Shown here piece by piece: positions 1-6,740 of a DNA stretch of 7,818 nucleotides. A program made the position numbers and the translations under genes. This DNA comes from Candidatus Woesearchaeota archaeon CG11_big_fil_rev_8_21_14_0_20_43_8. Its GTDB lineage: Archaea > Nanobdellota > Nanobdellia > Woesearchaeales > CG08-08-20-14. The notes below the pieces were generated by a model, which saw only the letters and a list, made by a program, of their open reading frames with translations, did no database searches and had not been told where the DNA came from. Position 1 is the first letter of the stretch, and each line of letters opens with the position of its first letter. The DNA lies in the NCBI GenBank assembly GCA_002762705.1, contig PCVE01000085.1, forward strand, positions 1-7,818. The letters are read 5' to 3'.

Positions 1-1161
1 TATGAATGATTGGTAAGTCAATCTATCATGCGCGTCTTCTTCAGATATGATGATCCCTTTTCTGTATGCATCTATCAGATTGCTTGCTCCTATCTCTTTT
101 GCCATAGCAAGCCTTGTCCTCGGGATAGCAGTCCTGCAGTATTCTTCTATCAAAGCTCCATGTTCGCCAGGTGTGATGTGTGCAAGTTCAGCATAGCAAT
201 CGTCGTTGAGCATGTCCTGCAGCAGATCGTTCTCCTTCATGAAATGTCTCCACATCCTCTTTCTTTGCAGTTCATCAGGATAATCTACTTTGATGACAGA
301 AAGCCGTCCTTCTCTTATGAGCGCATCATCGATATTTTTTGGGTCTTCATTTGTTGTCATGCAGAAGACGACTTCACGGAAATTTCCTATGTTTGATTTC
401 AATGAGTCAAGACCTTCCTGATAATAATTCGAATCTTCTCCTGCTGAAGCTTTCATGACAAGCGATGTCGCCTCATCAAGGCACACAAAAGACGGTAGTC
501 CACGCAATTGTGCCGCTTCACGTGCTTCTGAGAACATCTCCTGAGAATGCCTCGCGAGCGATCCGACCCACTTCTCGAGAAATTCAGCAAGGACATGCAT
601 CTCTGCGTATGCTCCAGCGAGTGTGTAAGATTCCATGATCGCACGCATCAAGACAGATTTTCCCGTTCCTGGTGGGCCATGGATCACAGCTCCGCCATAT
701 TTTGGCTCTTTTCCTTCGAGAAGATCAGGGATGCTCACCCGAAGCGCGATCTCATCGATAAGTTCATCAGCAAGAAAGATCCGTTTGAATGGGCTTAATA
801 TCTGCGCGTATCGGTCAGGTTCTGGCTTTGCATATGTCCTGACACCGGCCTCACCAGGTTTCATCCGTCTTCCGATGACTTTCTCGGCTAAAGTGTAATC
901 CTTGTCTATACGCAGTGTCTCTGCTTCGCTTTCCTTCCAATCATATTTGACACCGCTTATATCGATCTTATAACCTGTGTCTGTCCGTTGCACAAGAAGA
1001 TTTGATTCTCCAAAACTAGTCTTGATCACCTGTCGGTTTATATTTATCCATGCATCATCGTTCTCATCGAATATGATACCATCTGGATTGCAGTAACCCT
1101 TCTCTTTTGGCAAAAGATCTTTTATCAGAGTCTCAATAGTGACGTATCGTCCCTCTCCCAT
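1..1161 (-). CDS. AAA-family ATPase with an unrecognised N-terminal domain (3' end beyond the window)
   Basis: The frame is open from an ATG at 1161 to the left edge, giving 387 residues with no stop, so the C-terminus is missing. Residues 1-120 are a mixed domain I do not recognise. Residues about 125-350 are a single AAA module. It has Walker A GPPGTGKS (162-169), a pore-loop-like KWVG (197-200, aromatic W198), and Walker B FVCLDEA (225-231, catalytic E230). Sensor 1 is in TTNED (269-273, N271), and the second region of homology has two arginines (R283, R286) placed like the classical arginine fingers in RPGR. A sensor-2-like stretch begins near PGEHGA (331-336). These features predict an ATP-driven ring that threads or remodels protein. 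The classical-AAA (Cdc48/FtsH/spastin-like) type is inferred from motif spacing; the substrate is unknown. It lies 32 bases after the membrane-protein cluster on the same strand. No ribosome binding site precedes the ATG, and a TATA-like box sits 27 bases upstream, so its own transcript would be leaderless. Confidence 0.9.
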   Translation of the reverse strand, partial: MGEGRYVTIETLIKDLLPKEKGYCNPDGIIFDENDDAWININRQVIKTSFGESNLLVQRTDTGYKIDISGVKYDWKESEAETLRIDKDYTLAEKVIGRRMKPGEAGVRTYAKPEPDRYAQILSPFKRIFLADELIDEIALRVSIPDLLEGKEPKYGGAVIHGPPGTGKSVLMRAIMESYTLAGAYAEMHVLAEFLEKWVGSLARHSQEMFSEAREAAQLRGLPSFVCLDEATSLVMKASAGEDSNYYQEGLDSLKSNIGNFREVVFCMTTNEDPKNIDDALIREGRLSVIKVDYPDELQRKRMWRHFMKENDLLQDMLNDDCYAELAHITPGEHGALIEEYCRTAIPRTRLAMAKEIGASNLIDAYRKGIIISEEDAHDRLTYQSFI

Positions 1162-1183
1162 ATATGGTGGTGATGGAAATAAG

Positions 1184-1193
1184 ATATTTAAAT
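1184..1193 (-). promoter_or_regulatory. TATA-like box for the AAA ATPase gene
   Basis: On the minus strand the sequence reads ATTTAAATAT. Its centre is about 27 bases before the ATG at 1161, the usual archaeal distance from TATA box to transcription start. Transcription would therefore begin at or next to the start codon. It lies in the 32-base gap after the TAG stop of the preceding gene (1194-1196). It departs from the consensus TTTATATA, so this is an inferred secondary promoter inside the cluster. Confidence 0.5.
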
Positions 1194-1763
1194 CTATCCA
1201 ATGAATGCAGAGAATATCTTTTTTAGGGTTCTAAGGAGTGTGGTCGTGTCAAAATAGTTTGCGAGATTGCCATCGACATAATGCTGCAGACCGCTGTTCT
1301 TGACAGAATACTGAAGCTTGAAACTGTCGATCGGATGCCTGCTGTTGAAGCATTTCGTCTCGATAATCAGCGTATCTCCTAGGCTGACAGCCCTGTTTAT
1401 CTCATCAGTGCAGCTCATCCCTTCGCTATGAAACGCTACCACATCGATTATTCCCGGGACATCGAGGTATTTGAGCGTGATGATCGTCATGTTTTCGAAT
1501 ATCTTATGGTCGAGGCATGAGAATTGGTTCCCTATGTTGCATTGGCTGAATGCATAGAAGTGTTCGCCTTCTTCTAGTTCATTATTCATGATATTTGTCG
1601 GTGTGACATCAAGGAACCAGAGCAGGCAGAAAAGGAATACAATGACAAGAGCGATATCAGTCATTATCTTGCTGATATGTATCCACCGTGTATTTTTTTC
1701 TATTCCATGGGTCTGTCTTAAGGCATCACGGACATGTCGGCTGATATCATTATCAGATACCAA
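1194..1763 (-). CDS. Single-pass membrane protein with a cysteine-containing outside domain
   Basis: The protein has 189 residues. A short charged N-terminus (1-33) is followed by one membrane segment (about 35-53). The rest is a mostly beta-type domain with four cysteines (C75, C83, C118, C138) that could form two disulfides, then a short amphipathic tail (about 173-189). The positive N-terminal side suggests N-in topology with the domain outside the cell. The stretch with SVKNSGLQH (153-161) and the paired cysteines remind me of beta-sandwich ectodomains on anchored or pilin-like proteins in DPANN archaea; this is recollection, not a search result. No canonical class III (archaellin/pilin) signal site is visible. 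The start is TTG at 1763, immediately after the TAA of the preceding gene. GGAGG ten bases upstream supports it. An alternative ATG at residue 34 (1664) lacks a ribosome site and would begin right at the membrane segment. It is the fifth gene of the cluster; function unknown. Confidence 0.75.
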   Translation of the reverse strand: MVSDNDISRHVRDALRQTHGIEKNTRWIHISKIMTDIALVIVFLFCLLWFLDVTPTNIMNNELEEGEHFYAFSQCNIGNQFSCLDHKIFENMTIITLKYLDVPGIIDVVAFHSEGMSCTDEINRAVSLGDTLIIETKCFNSRHPIDSFKLQYSVKNSGLQHYVDGNLANYFDTTTLLRTLKKIFSAFIG

Positions 1764-1961
1764 TTATCTCTTGCCTCCGTCTTTCCAGAGCTTTCGAAAG
1801 ATGATAAGCAACGCAAAAGATGCCATGTAGAGTCCGGTCGCATCAAGTGTGCTTCCAAACTGCCATTGCATGACCAAGCCCTGGACAAAACAGACGACTA
1901 GAAGAGCGCCAATCAGGATGATTCCAAATCCTTGCAGGATTCTATTTTTCAAGTGAATCAC
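1764..1961 (-). CDS. Small two-helix membrane protein (65 residues)
   Basis: The short protein has two hydrophobic segments (about 9-30 and 41-57) joined by a short polar turn, with basic residues at both ends (K5, R7; R56, K57, K60, K64, R65). This suggests a hairpin with both termini in the cytoplasm. The GTG start at 1961 overlaps the TGA stop of the PAC2 gene in a GTGA tetranucleotide, which implies translational coupling. A second possible start is the TTG at 1952, four bases after GGTGAT, itself a match to the 16S 3' end; that would remove three residues and leave the helices unchanged. The stop abuts the TTG start of the next gene. I recognise no family. Tight packing between the PAC2 gene and the anchored ectodomain gene suggests it belongs to the same complex or pathway. 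An alternative reading as a spurious short frame is less likely, because both of its boundaries fit the operon exactly. Confidence 0.65.
   Translation of the reverse strand: MIHLKNRILQGFGIILIGALLVVCFVQGLVMQWQFGSTLDATGLYMASFALLIIFRKLWKDGGKR
1774..1778 (-). promoter_or_regulatory. Ribosome binding site GGAGG that decides a TTG start
   Basis: The minus strand reads GGAGG inside the last codons of the preceding small gene. Ten bases separate it from the TTG at 1763. It is a full match to the archaeal 16S rRNA 3' end (CCUCC), which makes the non-ATG start credible and indicates translation from an operon message. Confidence 0.65.
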
Positions 1962-2671
1962 CCGACATAATTCAGCTTCTTCTGATTATTCTGGTTCTCT
2001 GCTTCCTGGCTCTTTGTCATAAGATCCTTTATGCTCGCTTCGAACCGTTCTGCGCTTTTGATGAGAGGTTCATAATCGACTTCCAGCCCAAGATATCTAT
2101 CAAGCGCTTTTATGACTCCTGCTGCCGCTTTGCTGTCAGGTATGTTGCTATGTGTCTCTGCGAATAAGCATGTAAGAGGCACTTTGTCGACTTTCAGGAG
2201 CAATCCTGCGGTGACTCCCATAATTATGCCTTCTTTTAATGGATATATCTTGCATTTCTCGAGCTTCTTCTTCCTTATGTCATTGTTTTTTGTGAAAAAG
2301 AACACATTCTCCTGATTCTGCCGTCCAGAGACACCTTCGATGCTGATGATCTCTTTTGCTGTGAGTTCATGTTCGATCTTCCTTATTGCTTCAGTCATCT
2401 TCCATTCAAAACCAGTTACATTTGTAATCACATGGATGATTACAATATTGTATTTCTCGTTGTAATGGATGGCCATTGGCTCTATAAGTTTCTCATCATG
2501 TATGGCCGCGATCGGCGCGACATCACTTATGAACACCTGTCCGATCTTCTCTGTCTTCAGATGCTCGATCAGAAATTCTGTGGTTATGCTTCCTACAAGT
2601 CCGAATCCTGGGAACCCTTCGATTATTGTTACTCCTTTTTTCTTTGGTTTCTTATCAAATCTGATCTCCAT
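1958..2671 (-). CDS. PAC2-family protein (proteasome assembly chaperone-like)
   Basis: The 237-residue soluble protein has the signatures of the archaeal PAC2 family. These are EGFPGFGLVGSI at residues 18-29, EGVSGRQ at 112-118, a glycine-rich GIIMGVTAGLLL at 148-159, and AETHSNIPDSKAAAGV at 171-186 followed by a helix to about 199. Length and motif order fit the full-length family. Known relatives include PbaA/PbaB of Pyrococcus and eukaryotic PAC2, which help assemble 20S proteasomes; many archaeal members remain uncharacterised. The C-terminus is a charged helical tail (about 202-232) ending in NYVG, close to but not the terminal hydrophobic-Tyr-X motif used to dock on the proteasome. The ATG at 2671 is preceded by a strong GAGGTG, and the gene lies 11 bases after the large coiled-coil gene. 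Its place among membrane proteins and an AAA ATPase suggests a chaperone or assembly role here. The family call is firm; the specific function is not. Confidence 0.9.
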   Translation of the reverse strand: MEIRFDKKPKKKGVTIIEGFPGFGLVGSITTEFLIEHLKTEKIGQVFISDVAPIAAIHDEKLIEPMAIHYNEKYNIVIIHVITNVTGFEWKMTEAIRKIEHELTAKEIISIEGVSGRQNQENVFFFTKNNDIRKKKLEKCKIYPLKEGIIMGVTAGLLLKVDKVPLTCLFAETHSNIPDSKAAAGVIKALDRYLGLEVDYEPLIKSAERFEASIKDLMTKSQEAENQNNQKKLNYVG

Positions 2672-2676
2672 TTTTA

Positions 2677-2682
2677 CACCTC
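2677..2682 (-). promoter_or_regulatory. Ribosome binding site GAGGTG of the PAC2 gene
   Basis: The minus strand reads GAGGTG directly after the TAA of the upstream gene (2683-2685), with a 5-base spacer TAAAA before the ATG at 2671. It is a six-base match to the archaeal 16S rRNA 3' end. It contrasts with the cluster's first gene and the AAA gene, which have no such site. Confidence 0.8.
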
Positions 2683-5097
2683 TTATTTTCGAAAATTATT
2701 TCTCATGTGATCTTTGAACTCTCTGACCTGTCCGTTGTTGGTCATGATATGATGGGCCGTCTTTCCAAGCCTGCTTTCTTTGATGCAATCATCCATCGTG
2801 CTCAAAAGTGAATGTAATGATTTCAAGAAATCATCCTGATCTTTTATTAGATCATTTTCGACGTTCAGTTCCTTGACAAGTTTCCGTGCCATCTTGATAA
2901 ATGCTTTCATATGTTCAAGCTGGAATTCTTTTGCGACTTTGCATTTCTCGAATTCGGCTTTGGCTTCTTCGATCTGATCCCTTTTCAGATGCTCTATCGC
3001 GATCCTTATCTTTTCATGGAAACTGTTTTCCTGAAGTCTCACTTCAAGAAGCCTGGCACGCATCTCTTGTTGGCCTTCTATTGTGATCGCTTCATCACCT
3101 AGCACTTTTTTGAGTCTATCAATGTTCTGGTTCAATTTATTCGCAGAAGCATAAGAGTGATCCAATTTTTCTTTTATCACTTTATGTCCGCTGCCTTCAT
3201 TCTTTATCCTCTTGAATGATTCAGTGATCGCATGGTGCAGATTCCCCATGATTGCTATGCTGTTCTCAATGAGCGGGACCTCAGCTGCGACACTTTGCCG
3301 TTTCAATTCACCATCTGCTCTGATCTGTTCGATCCTCTGCGCCATAAGTTCATTCTCTTCAAAGACTCGTTTGTCACGGATTGTCAGGTTCTTGATTATA
3401 TGTTCGATTGCGTCCCTGTTTTTGGATTTTGTATCGTGGCCTTTCAGATATGCCAAGATATCAGCTAATTCTTTTATCTCGATCCCTATGTCTTTCGCGT
3501 CATCCTTTGATATCTTGAAGACATTGGCCTTTGCAGAATCTCTATCACGCTTGATGCTTTTTTCAAGCAGGATCTTATGTTTTTTGATCTCATCTCCGAT
3601 ATCCATGAAACGACTTTCTTCTTCGCTGAGCATATTGTTAAGTTTCATGATATCCGCTTGATTTTTTGCGTTCTCATATTCGATCTTATCTTTATCAAGC
3701 AATGTGTTTGCGTGATCCCCCCTCTCTGTGAAAAGATCATCACCTAACTGTTTAGCTTTCTTCAATGCATGCTCTTCTCTGTTCCTAGCATCAGCTTTGT
3801 CGATCAGCGCCTTTCGCAGTCTGCTGTCAAGTTCCTGGATTTTTGCATCTTTCTCTTTGAGTGCTTTCTCAAGGATTTTTTTGTCCTCAAGCGCTGTCAG
3901 TCTTTCAGCATCCGCACCTCTCTGCTCTGCTTCGCTTATCCTTCTATCGACACCATTAAGTCTTTCAAGAAGATCTTTTTTCTCAACATTAAGTTGTGCG
4001 ATCTCTGAACTGATTTCATGTATCTTCTCATTCAATACTGAAATTGTCGCCGCATGATTCTCATTTAGCGCGTCAATCTCACCTTTGTGCTCTTCACGGG
4101 TATCATCAAGTTTCTTGTTGGCTTCTTCAAGAGCTTTTTGGCCCTCTTCTTCAGCATGTTGCACTTTTTCGTTCCATTCCTGCTCTTTTCGCCTAGCAGC
4201 TTCTGCTGCTTCCTGGGCCGTCTTGATTATCTCATCAAGCTTTTTCTTATGCTCTTCTGCGGCTTTCTTTCTTCTCTCAGCTTCATGTTTTGCCACTTCG
4301 TTTCCCTGTTGCCTGGCCTGTTCTGCTGCCTGTGCTTGTGCATTTGCTTCTGCCTGAGCAGCCTGCGAAGCCCTTCTTGCTTCATCTGCGCCTGCTTCTG
4401 CGTCAGCTGCATCGCGCGCTGCCTGAGCTGCTCTCTGTCGCGCGGCTTCAGCTTCTGCTTTCGCTTTTTGCACATCTGCATTCGGTCCAGTTGTCATATT
4501 GCTGATCTGCCTGAACATCCCGGTCATGACTTTGATGAATGCATATATTCCAACGACGATACCTAAAGCCTTCAAGAGACCCCATATTGTACTCAATGGC
4601 GGGACATCAAGTTTCAGCGCGCTGGTGATGCCTGGCATATAGACTTGCAGAAGCGCGATGAATATTATGATAAAAAGGACTATCAGTTCAGGTTTCCATT
4701 TACCTTTCCTTGTGACAAACGCATAATAAACAAAAGTGCCAAGGGCGACAAAGAAGATCGCGAACACAAGATTGCCGATCAGATAGAACAGATGCCATCC
4801 TTTGGTGTTGAGGAACCATGTGAATCCACCGGACAATGCGATCGCGAGGGCGAGCACCAGCACTTTCGATTTCTCGCCATATCTTCCCATCAAGCCGAAA
4901 TGCGCGATGCTATAGAAGATCGCAAACACGATTATGAAATCGATCATGTACGGCGCGGAATCATAGATCTGGATTGGATTTATATCCCGGATAAGATTTG
5001 TGATTGGATCGAGGAAGCTTGCGAAAGCAGATGTGGCGTATAAGACAATACCAAATATCAATGTCGCAAAGAAACCAATCCTCTTTTTATCCATCAT
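2683..5097 (-). CDS. Polytopic membrane protein with a long cytoplasmic coiled coil (larger paralogue)
   Basis: From the ATG at 5097 the protein has 804 residues (numbering used here). A signal peptide runs to about residue 26, with cleavage predicted after AFA. Five membrane segments follow: about 50-69, 79-96, 103-128, 137-157 and 170-195. Charged loops (GRYGEKSK, TRKGKWK) fall on the inside and put the rest of the chain in the cytoplasm. Residues 210-516 are a nearly unbroken heptad-rich coiled coil. Its first part (212-286) is Ala/Gln/Glu/Lys-rich and looks like the TolA stalk in composition. Residues 521-801 are a second helical region. The membrane module and C-terminal region resemble the 527-residue protein encoded upstream, so the two are paralogues. 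GAGG nine bases before 5097 favours this start; other in-frame starts are ATGs at 5094, 5103, 5106 and 5136 and TTG at 5139, the last two overlapping the upstream gene. I recognise no named family. A scaffold or tether role is inference. Confidence 0.85.
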   Translation of the reverse strand: MMDKKRIGFFATLIFGIVLYATSAFASFLDPITNLIRDINPIQIYDSAPYMIDFIIVFAIFYSIAHFGLMGRYGEKSKVLVLALAIALSGGFTWFLNTKGWHLFYLIGNLVFAIFFVALGTFVYYAFVTRKGKWKPELIVLFIIIFIALLQVYMPGITSALKLDVPPLSTIWGLLKALGIVVGIYAFIKVMTGMFRQISNMTTGPNADVQKAKAEAEAARQRAAQAARDAADAEAGADEARRASQAAQAEANAQAQAAEQARQQGNEVAKHEAERRKKAAEEHKKKLDEIIKTAQEAAEAARRKEQEWNEKVQHAEEEGQKALEEANKKLDDTREEHKGEIDALNENHAATISVLNEKIHEISSEIAQLNVEKKDLLERLNGVDRRISEAEQRGADAERLTALEDKKILEKALKEKDAKIQELDSRLRKALIDKADARNREEHALKKAKQLGDDLFTERGDHANTLLDKDKIEYENAKNQADIMKLNNMLSEEESRFMDIGDEIKKHKILLEKSIKRDRDSAKANVFKISKDDAKDIGIEIKELADILAYLKGHDTKSKNRDAIEHIIKNLTIRDKRVFEENELMAQRIEQIRADGELKRQSVAAEVPLIENSIAIMGNLHHAITESFKRIKNEGSGHKVIKEKLDHSYASANKLNQNIDRLKKVLGDEAITIEGQQEMRARLLEVRLQENSFHEKIRIAIEHLKRDQIEEAKAEFEKCKVAKEFQLEHMKAFIKMARKLVKELNVENDLIKDQDDFLKSLHSLLSTMDDCIKESRLGKTAHHIMTNNGQVREFKDHMRNNFRK

Positions 5098-5106
5098 GAT
5101 CATCAT

Positions 5107-5110
5107 CCTC
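5107..5110 (-). promoter_or_regulatory. GAGG ribosome binding site of the larger coiled-coil gene
   Basis: GAGG on the minus strand begins three bases after the TAA of the upstream gene (5114-5116). It precedes a run of five ATG triplets or near-ATGs. Spacing is 9 bases to the ATG at 5097, 12 to 5094 and only 0-3 to 5106/5103, so 5097 is the best-placed start. Confidence 0.5.
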
Positions 5111-5113
5111 TTC

Positions 5114-6697
5114 TTATGCTTTGCCAAGACTTTCATCAAGTCGTTTCATGACTTTTTCAGGCACAACTTTCTGTTTTGTCAATGGTTCGACAATCTGCGG
5201 CTTGTTGAATCCGGCAGTGTGCTCAGGCACGGGTGAGAAATCACTGTCCTGCCTCTGCTGCTGGTTCAATAACTCTTCGAGCTTTCCTGTGATCTGCCGT
5301 AGATACTCTTCCATCTGGAACTCTGTCTTCGATTCTGCTTTCAGCTGTTCGATAAGGTTATGGAGTACATCTATCTCTTTTATCTGGGTGTTCTTGTAGC
5401 CTATGCAGTTGTTGAGATAATTACTTGCCTTCTGGCCATCCCGCTTGTTCAATGAATCAGCAGAATTCTTCAGGTCCTTTATGAATCTCTCTTCACTGCC
5501 TTTTATGTTTGAGATATATTTGTCGATATGTTTGCTGATCTCATGGACTTTGTTTAATTCTTCACTTAACTGATGCACTCGCTTGTTAAGTTCATCTACC
5601 CATTTCTGTTCCTGCGCTACGTTTGAGAGTTTCGAGCCGACTTTGAATATGAATTGTGTGAGCTGTTTTTCTTTTGTATAAAATTGATTCAATATATTTC
5701 TTTCTTGCCAATGTCGTTTTGTGATATTCTTTGCGAACTCTTCGCTTTTCTTTATGTCTTCTTCGAATTTTCTGCTTGTGCCTGTGACGCGGTTTATCTC
5801 CTGACCTATCAGCGGAAGTGCTCCTTTGTCACCACCTGAATATCTTGCAATTAGCTGCCTGAGTCTGTTAAGGTCCTGGATGATCTCCTGGTTGTCCTGT
5901 ATCTCCATGGCTGTCAGGTTGCCCATCTCATTTAGTAGCTTCGCCTCTGCTTCTGCTACCCTCTGCATCTCTTGGGCTCTCCTCTGTTCTTCATCAGCTC
6001 TCTTTGTGGCTTTTCTTTCTCTTCTTCTATCCAACCAACTAGGTCCCTTAGGACCACCAACTGTTGTCCTTCGTCCTCCGAGTCTACTGGCAAGACCGAC
6101 ACCGATTTTGAGCAATGCGTAGATGCCTACACAGAGCATGAACGCATAGACGATATCATAGAAACCCTGAATCGAATCAGGCAATAGTGGCTTGATCGCT
6201 ACCTGCGGAACCCAGATCTTGAGCGCAGTCCATGCGACAAAGACAACAAGGAACCCTTTCTCAAACTTCCCACTAGTGGCATTTCCGACCCATAGATTAT
6301 AGGCTATGCCTATTAACGTAAAGAACAATAGTACATACGCGAAATTGCCGAGGATTCCGAAAAGGTGGTTATTGTCGCCCGGTAAATTCAATGATTGCAT
6401 GAAGAAAAGTGCCCCACCTGCCATGGCGATAGTGAGGGCGATGATCATTGTCTTATAGTTCTCATAACCACCCATCCTGTTCGCCGCGACTTTGCCAAGC
6501 GAGAAAAAAATAAAAAACAAAATGAAGAAATCGACCACATAATGTATCTGGCTATATATCTGGACGATATCGACATCTTTGAATATATTCACAATCGGTT
6601 CTAGGAAACTGGCTGCAGCCACTGGCTTTGCGACAGATACCATCAGACCTAGAAATAGCATTACAAATAGAACTAACGCATACCTCTTTATTTTCAT
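5114..6697 (-). CDS. Polytopic membrane protein with a cytoplasmic helical tail (first gene of the cluster)
   Basis: The protein has 527 residues. A basic N-terminus and hydrophobic core form a signal peptide with predicted cleavage after residue 29 (AAA before SFLEP). Five membrane segments follow at about 54-73, 83-103, 113-137, 147-166 and 179-204. Loops alternate as the positive-inside rule expects, and the strongly basic stretch after segment 5 (R205-R233) puts the tail inside the cell. Residues 230-480 are helical, partly coiled coil, with a single cysteine at C431. The last 45 residues are proline-containing and likely flexible. The mature N-terminus, membrane segments and tail match the next gene's product; from S30 and S41 (numbered from its TTG at 5139) I count 18 identities in 37 ungapped positions. 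No known family is recognised. The ATG at 6697 has no ribosome site but lies 28 bases from a BRE/TATA promoter, so the operon message appears leaderless. Confidence 0.85.
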   Translation of the reverse strand: MKIKRYALVLFVMLFLGLMVSVAKPVAAASFLEPIVNIFKDVDIVQIYSQIHYVVDFFILFFIFFSLGKVAANRMGGYENYKTMIIALTIAMAGGALFFMQSLNLPGDNNHLFGILGNFAYVLLFFTLIGIAYNLWVGNATSGKFEKGFLVVFVAWTALKIWVPQVAIKPLLPDSIQGFYDIVYAFMLCVGIYALLKIGVGLASRLGGRRTTVGGPKGPSWLDRRRERKATKRADEEQRRAQEMQRVAEAEAKLLNEMGNLTAMEIQDNQEIIQDLNRLRQLIARYSGGDKGALPLIGQEINRVTGTSRKFEEDIKKSEEFAKNITKRHWQERNILNQFYTKEKQLTQFIFKVGSKLSNVAQEQKWVDELNKRVHQLSEELNKVHEISKHIDKYISNIKGSEERFIKDLKNSADSLNKRDGQKASNYLNNCIGYKNTQIKEIDVLHNLIEQLKAESKTEFQMEEYLRQITGKLEELLNQQQRQDSDFSPVPEHTAGFNKPQIVEPLTKQKVVPEKVMKRLDESLGKA

Positions 6698-6720
6698 AAT
6701 AATATTCTATTATATTAGAC

Positions 6721-6737
6721 TTTTATAAAGCTTTTCA
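6721..6737 (-). promoter_or_regulatory. BRE/TATA promoter of the membrane-protein operon
   Basis: Read on the minus strand, TGAAAA (6732-6737, BRE-like) is followed by GC and then TTTATAAAA (6721-6729, TATA box). The TATA centre is 28 bases before the ATG at 6697, so transcription should start at or within two bases of the start codon. This is a near-consensus archaeal promoter and the only strong one seen for the five-gene cluster. Confidence 0.75.
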
Positions 6738-6740
6738 ATG

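Noticed and set aside
10..396. Plus-strand open frame of 128 codons
   Set aside because: It lies antisense inside the AAA ATPase gene, which has clear Walker and sensor motifs on the minus strand; the plus frame has no recognisable domain or promoter.
1163..1172. ATGGTGGT shared with the divergent promoter region (6738-6745)
   Set aside because: The eight-base match sits at different distances and positions relative to the promoters, so it is probably chance.
4330..4460. Dense GCT/GCC-like repeats resembling a tandem repeat array
   Set aside because: The repetition follows alanine codons of the coiled coil; unit lengths vary and no constant DNA unit is seen.
4227..4481. Minus-strand frame of 84 codons, Gln/Lys/Arg-rich
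   Set aside because: It is a shifted frame of the Ala-rich coiled-coil segment; Ala codons read one base off become Gln or Met. It has no start signal of its own.
3212..4566. Several plus-strand open frames of 90-159 codons, rich in Ser, Phe, Leu and Cys
   Set aside because: They are antisense to the coiled-coil gene. Their odd composition is what the complement of Glu/Lys/Ala codons gives, and they lack promoters and ribosome sites.
5137..5139. TTG at 5139 as the start of the larger coiled-coil protein
   Set aside because: It would overlap the upstream gene by 26 bases without a ribosome site and put a charged 20-residue stretch before the signal peptide; GAGG supports 5097.
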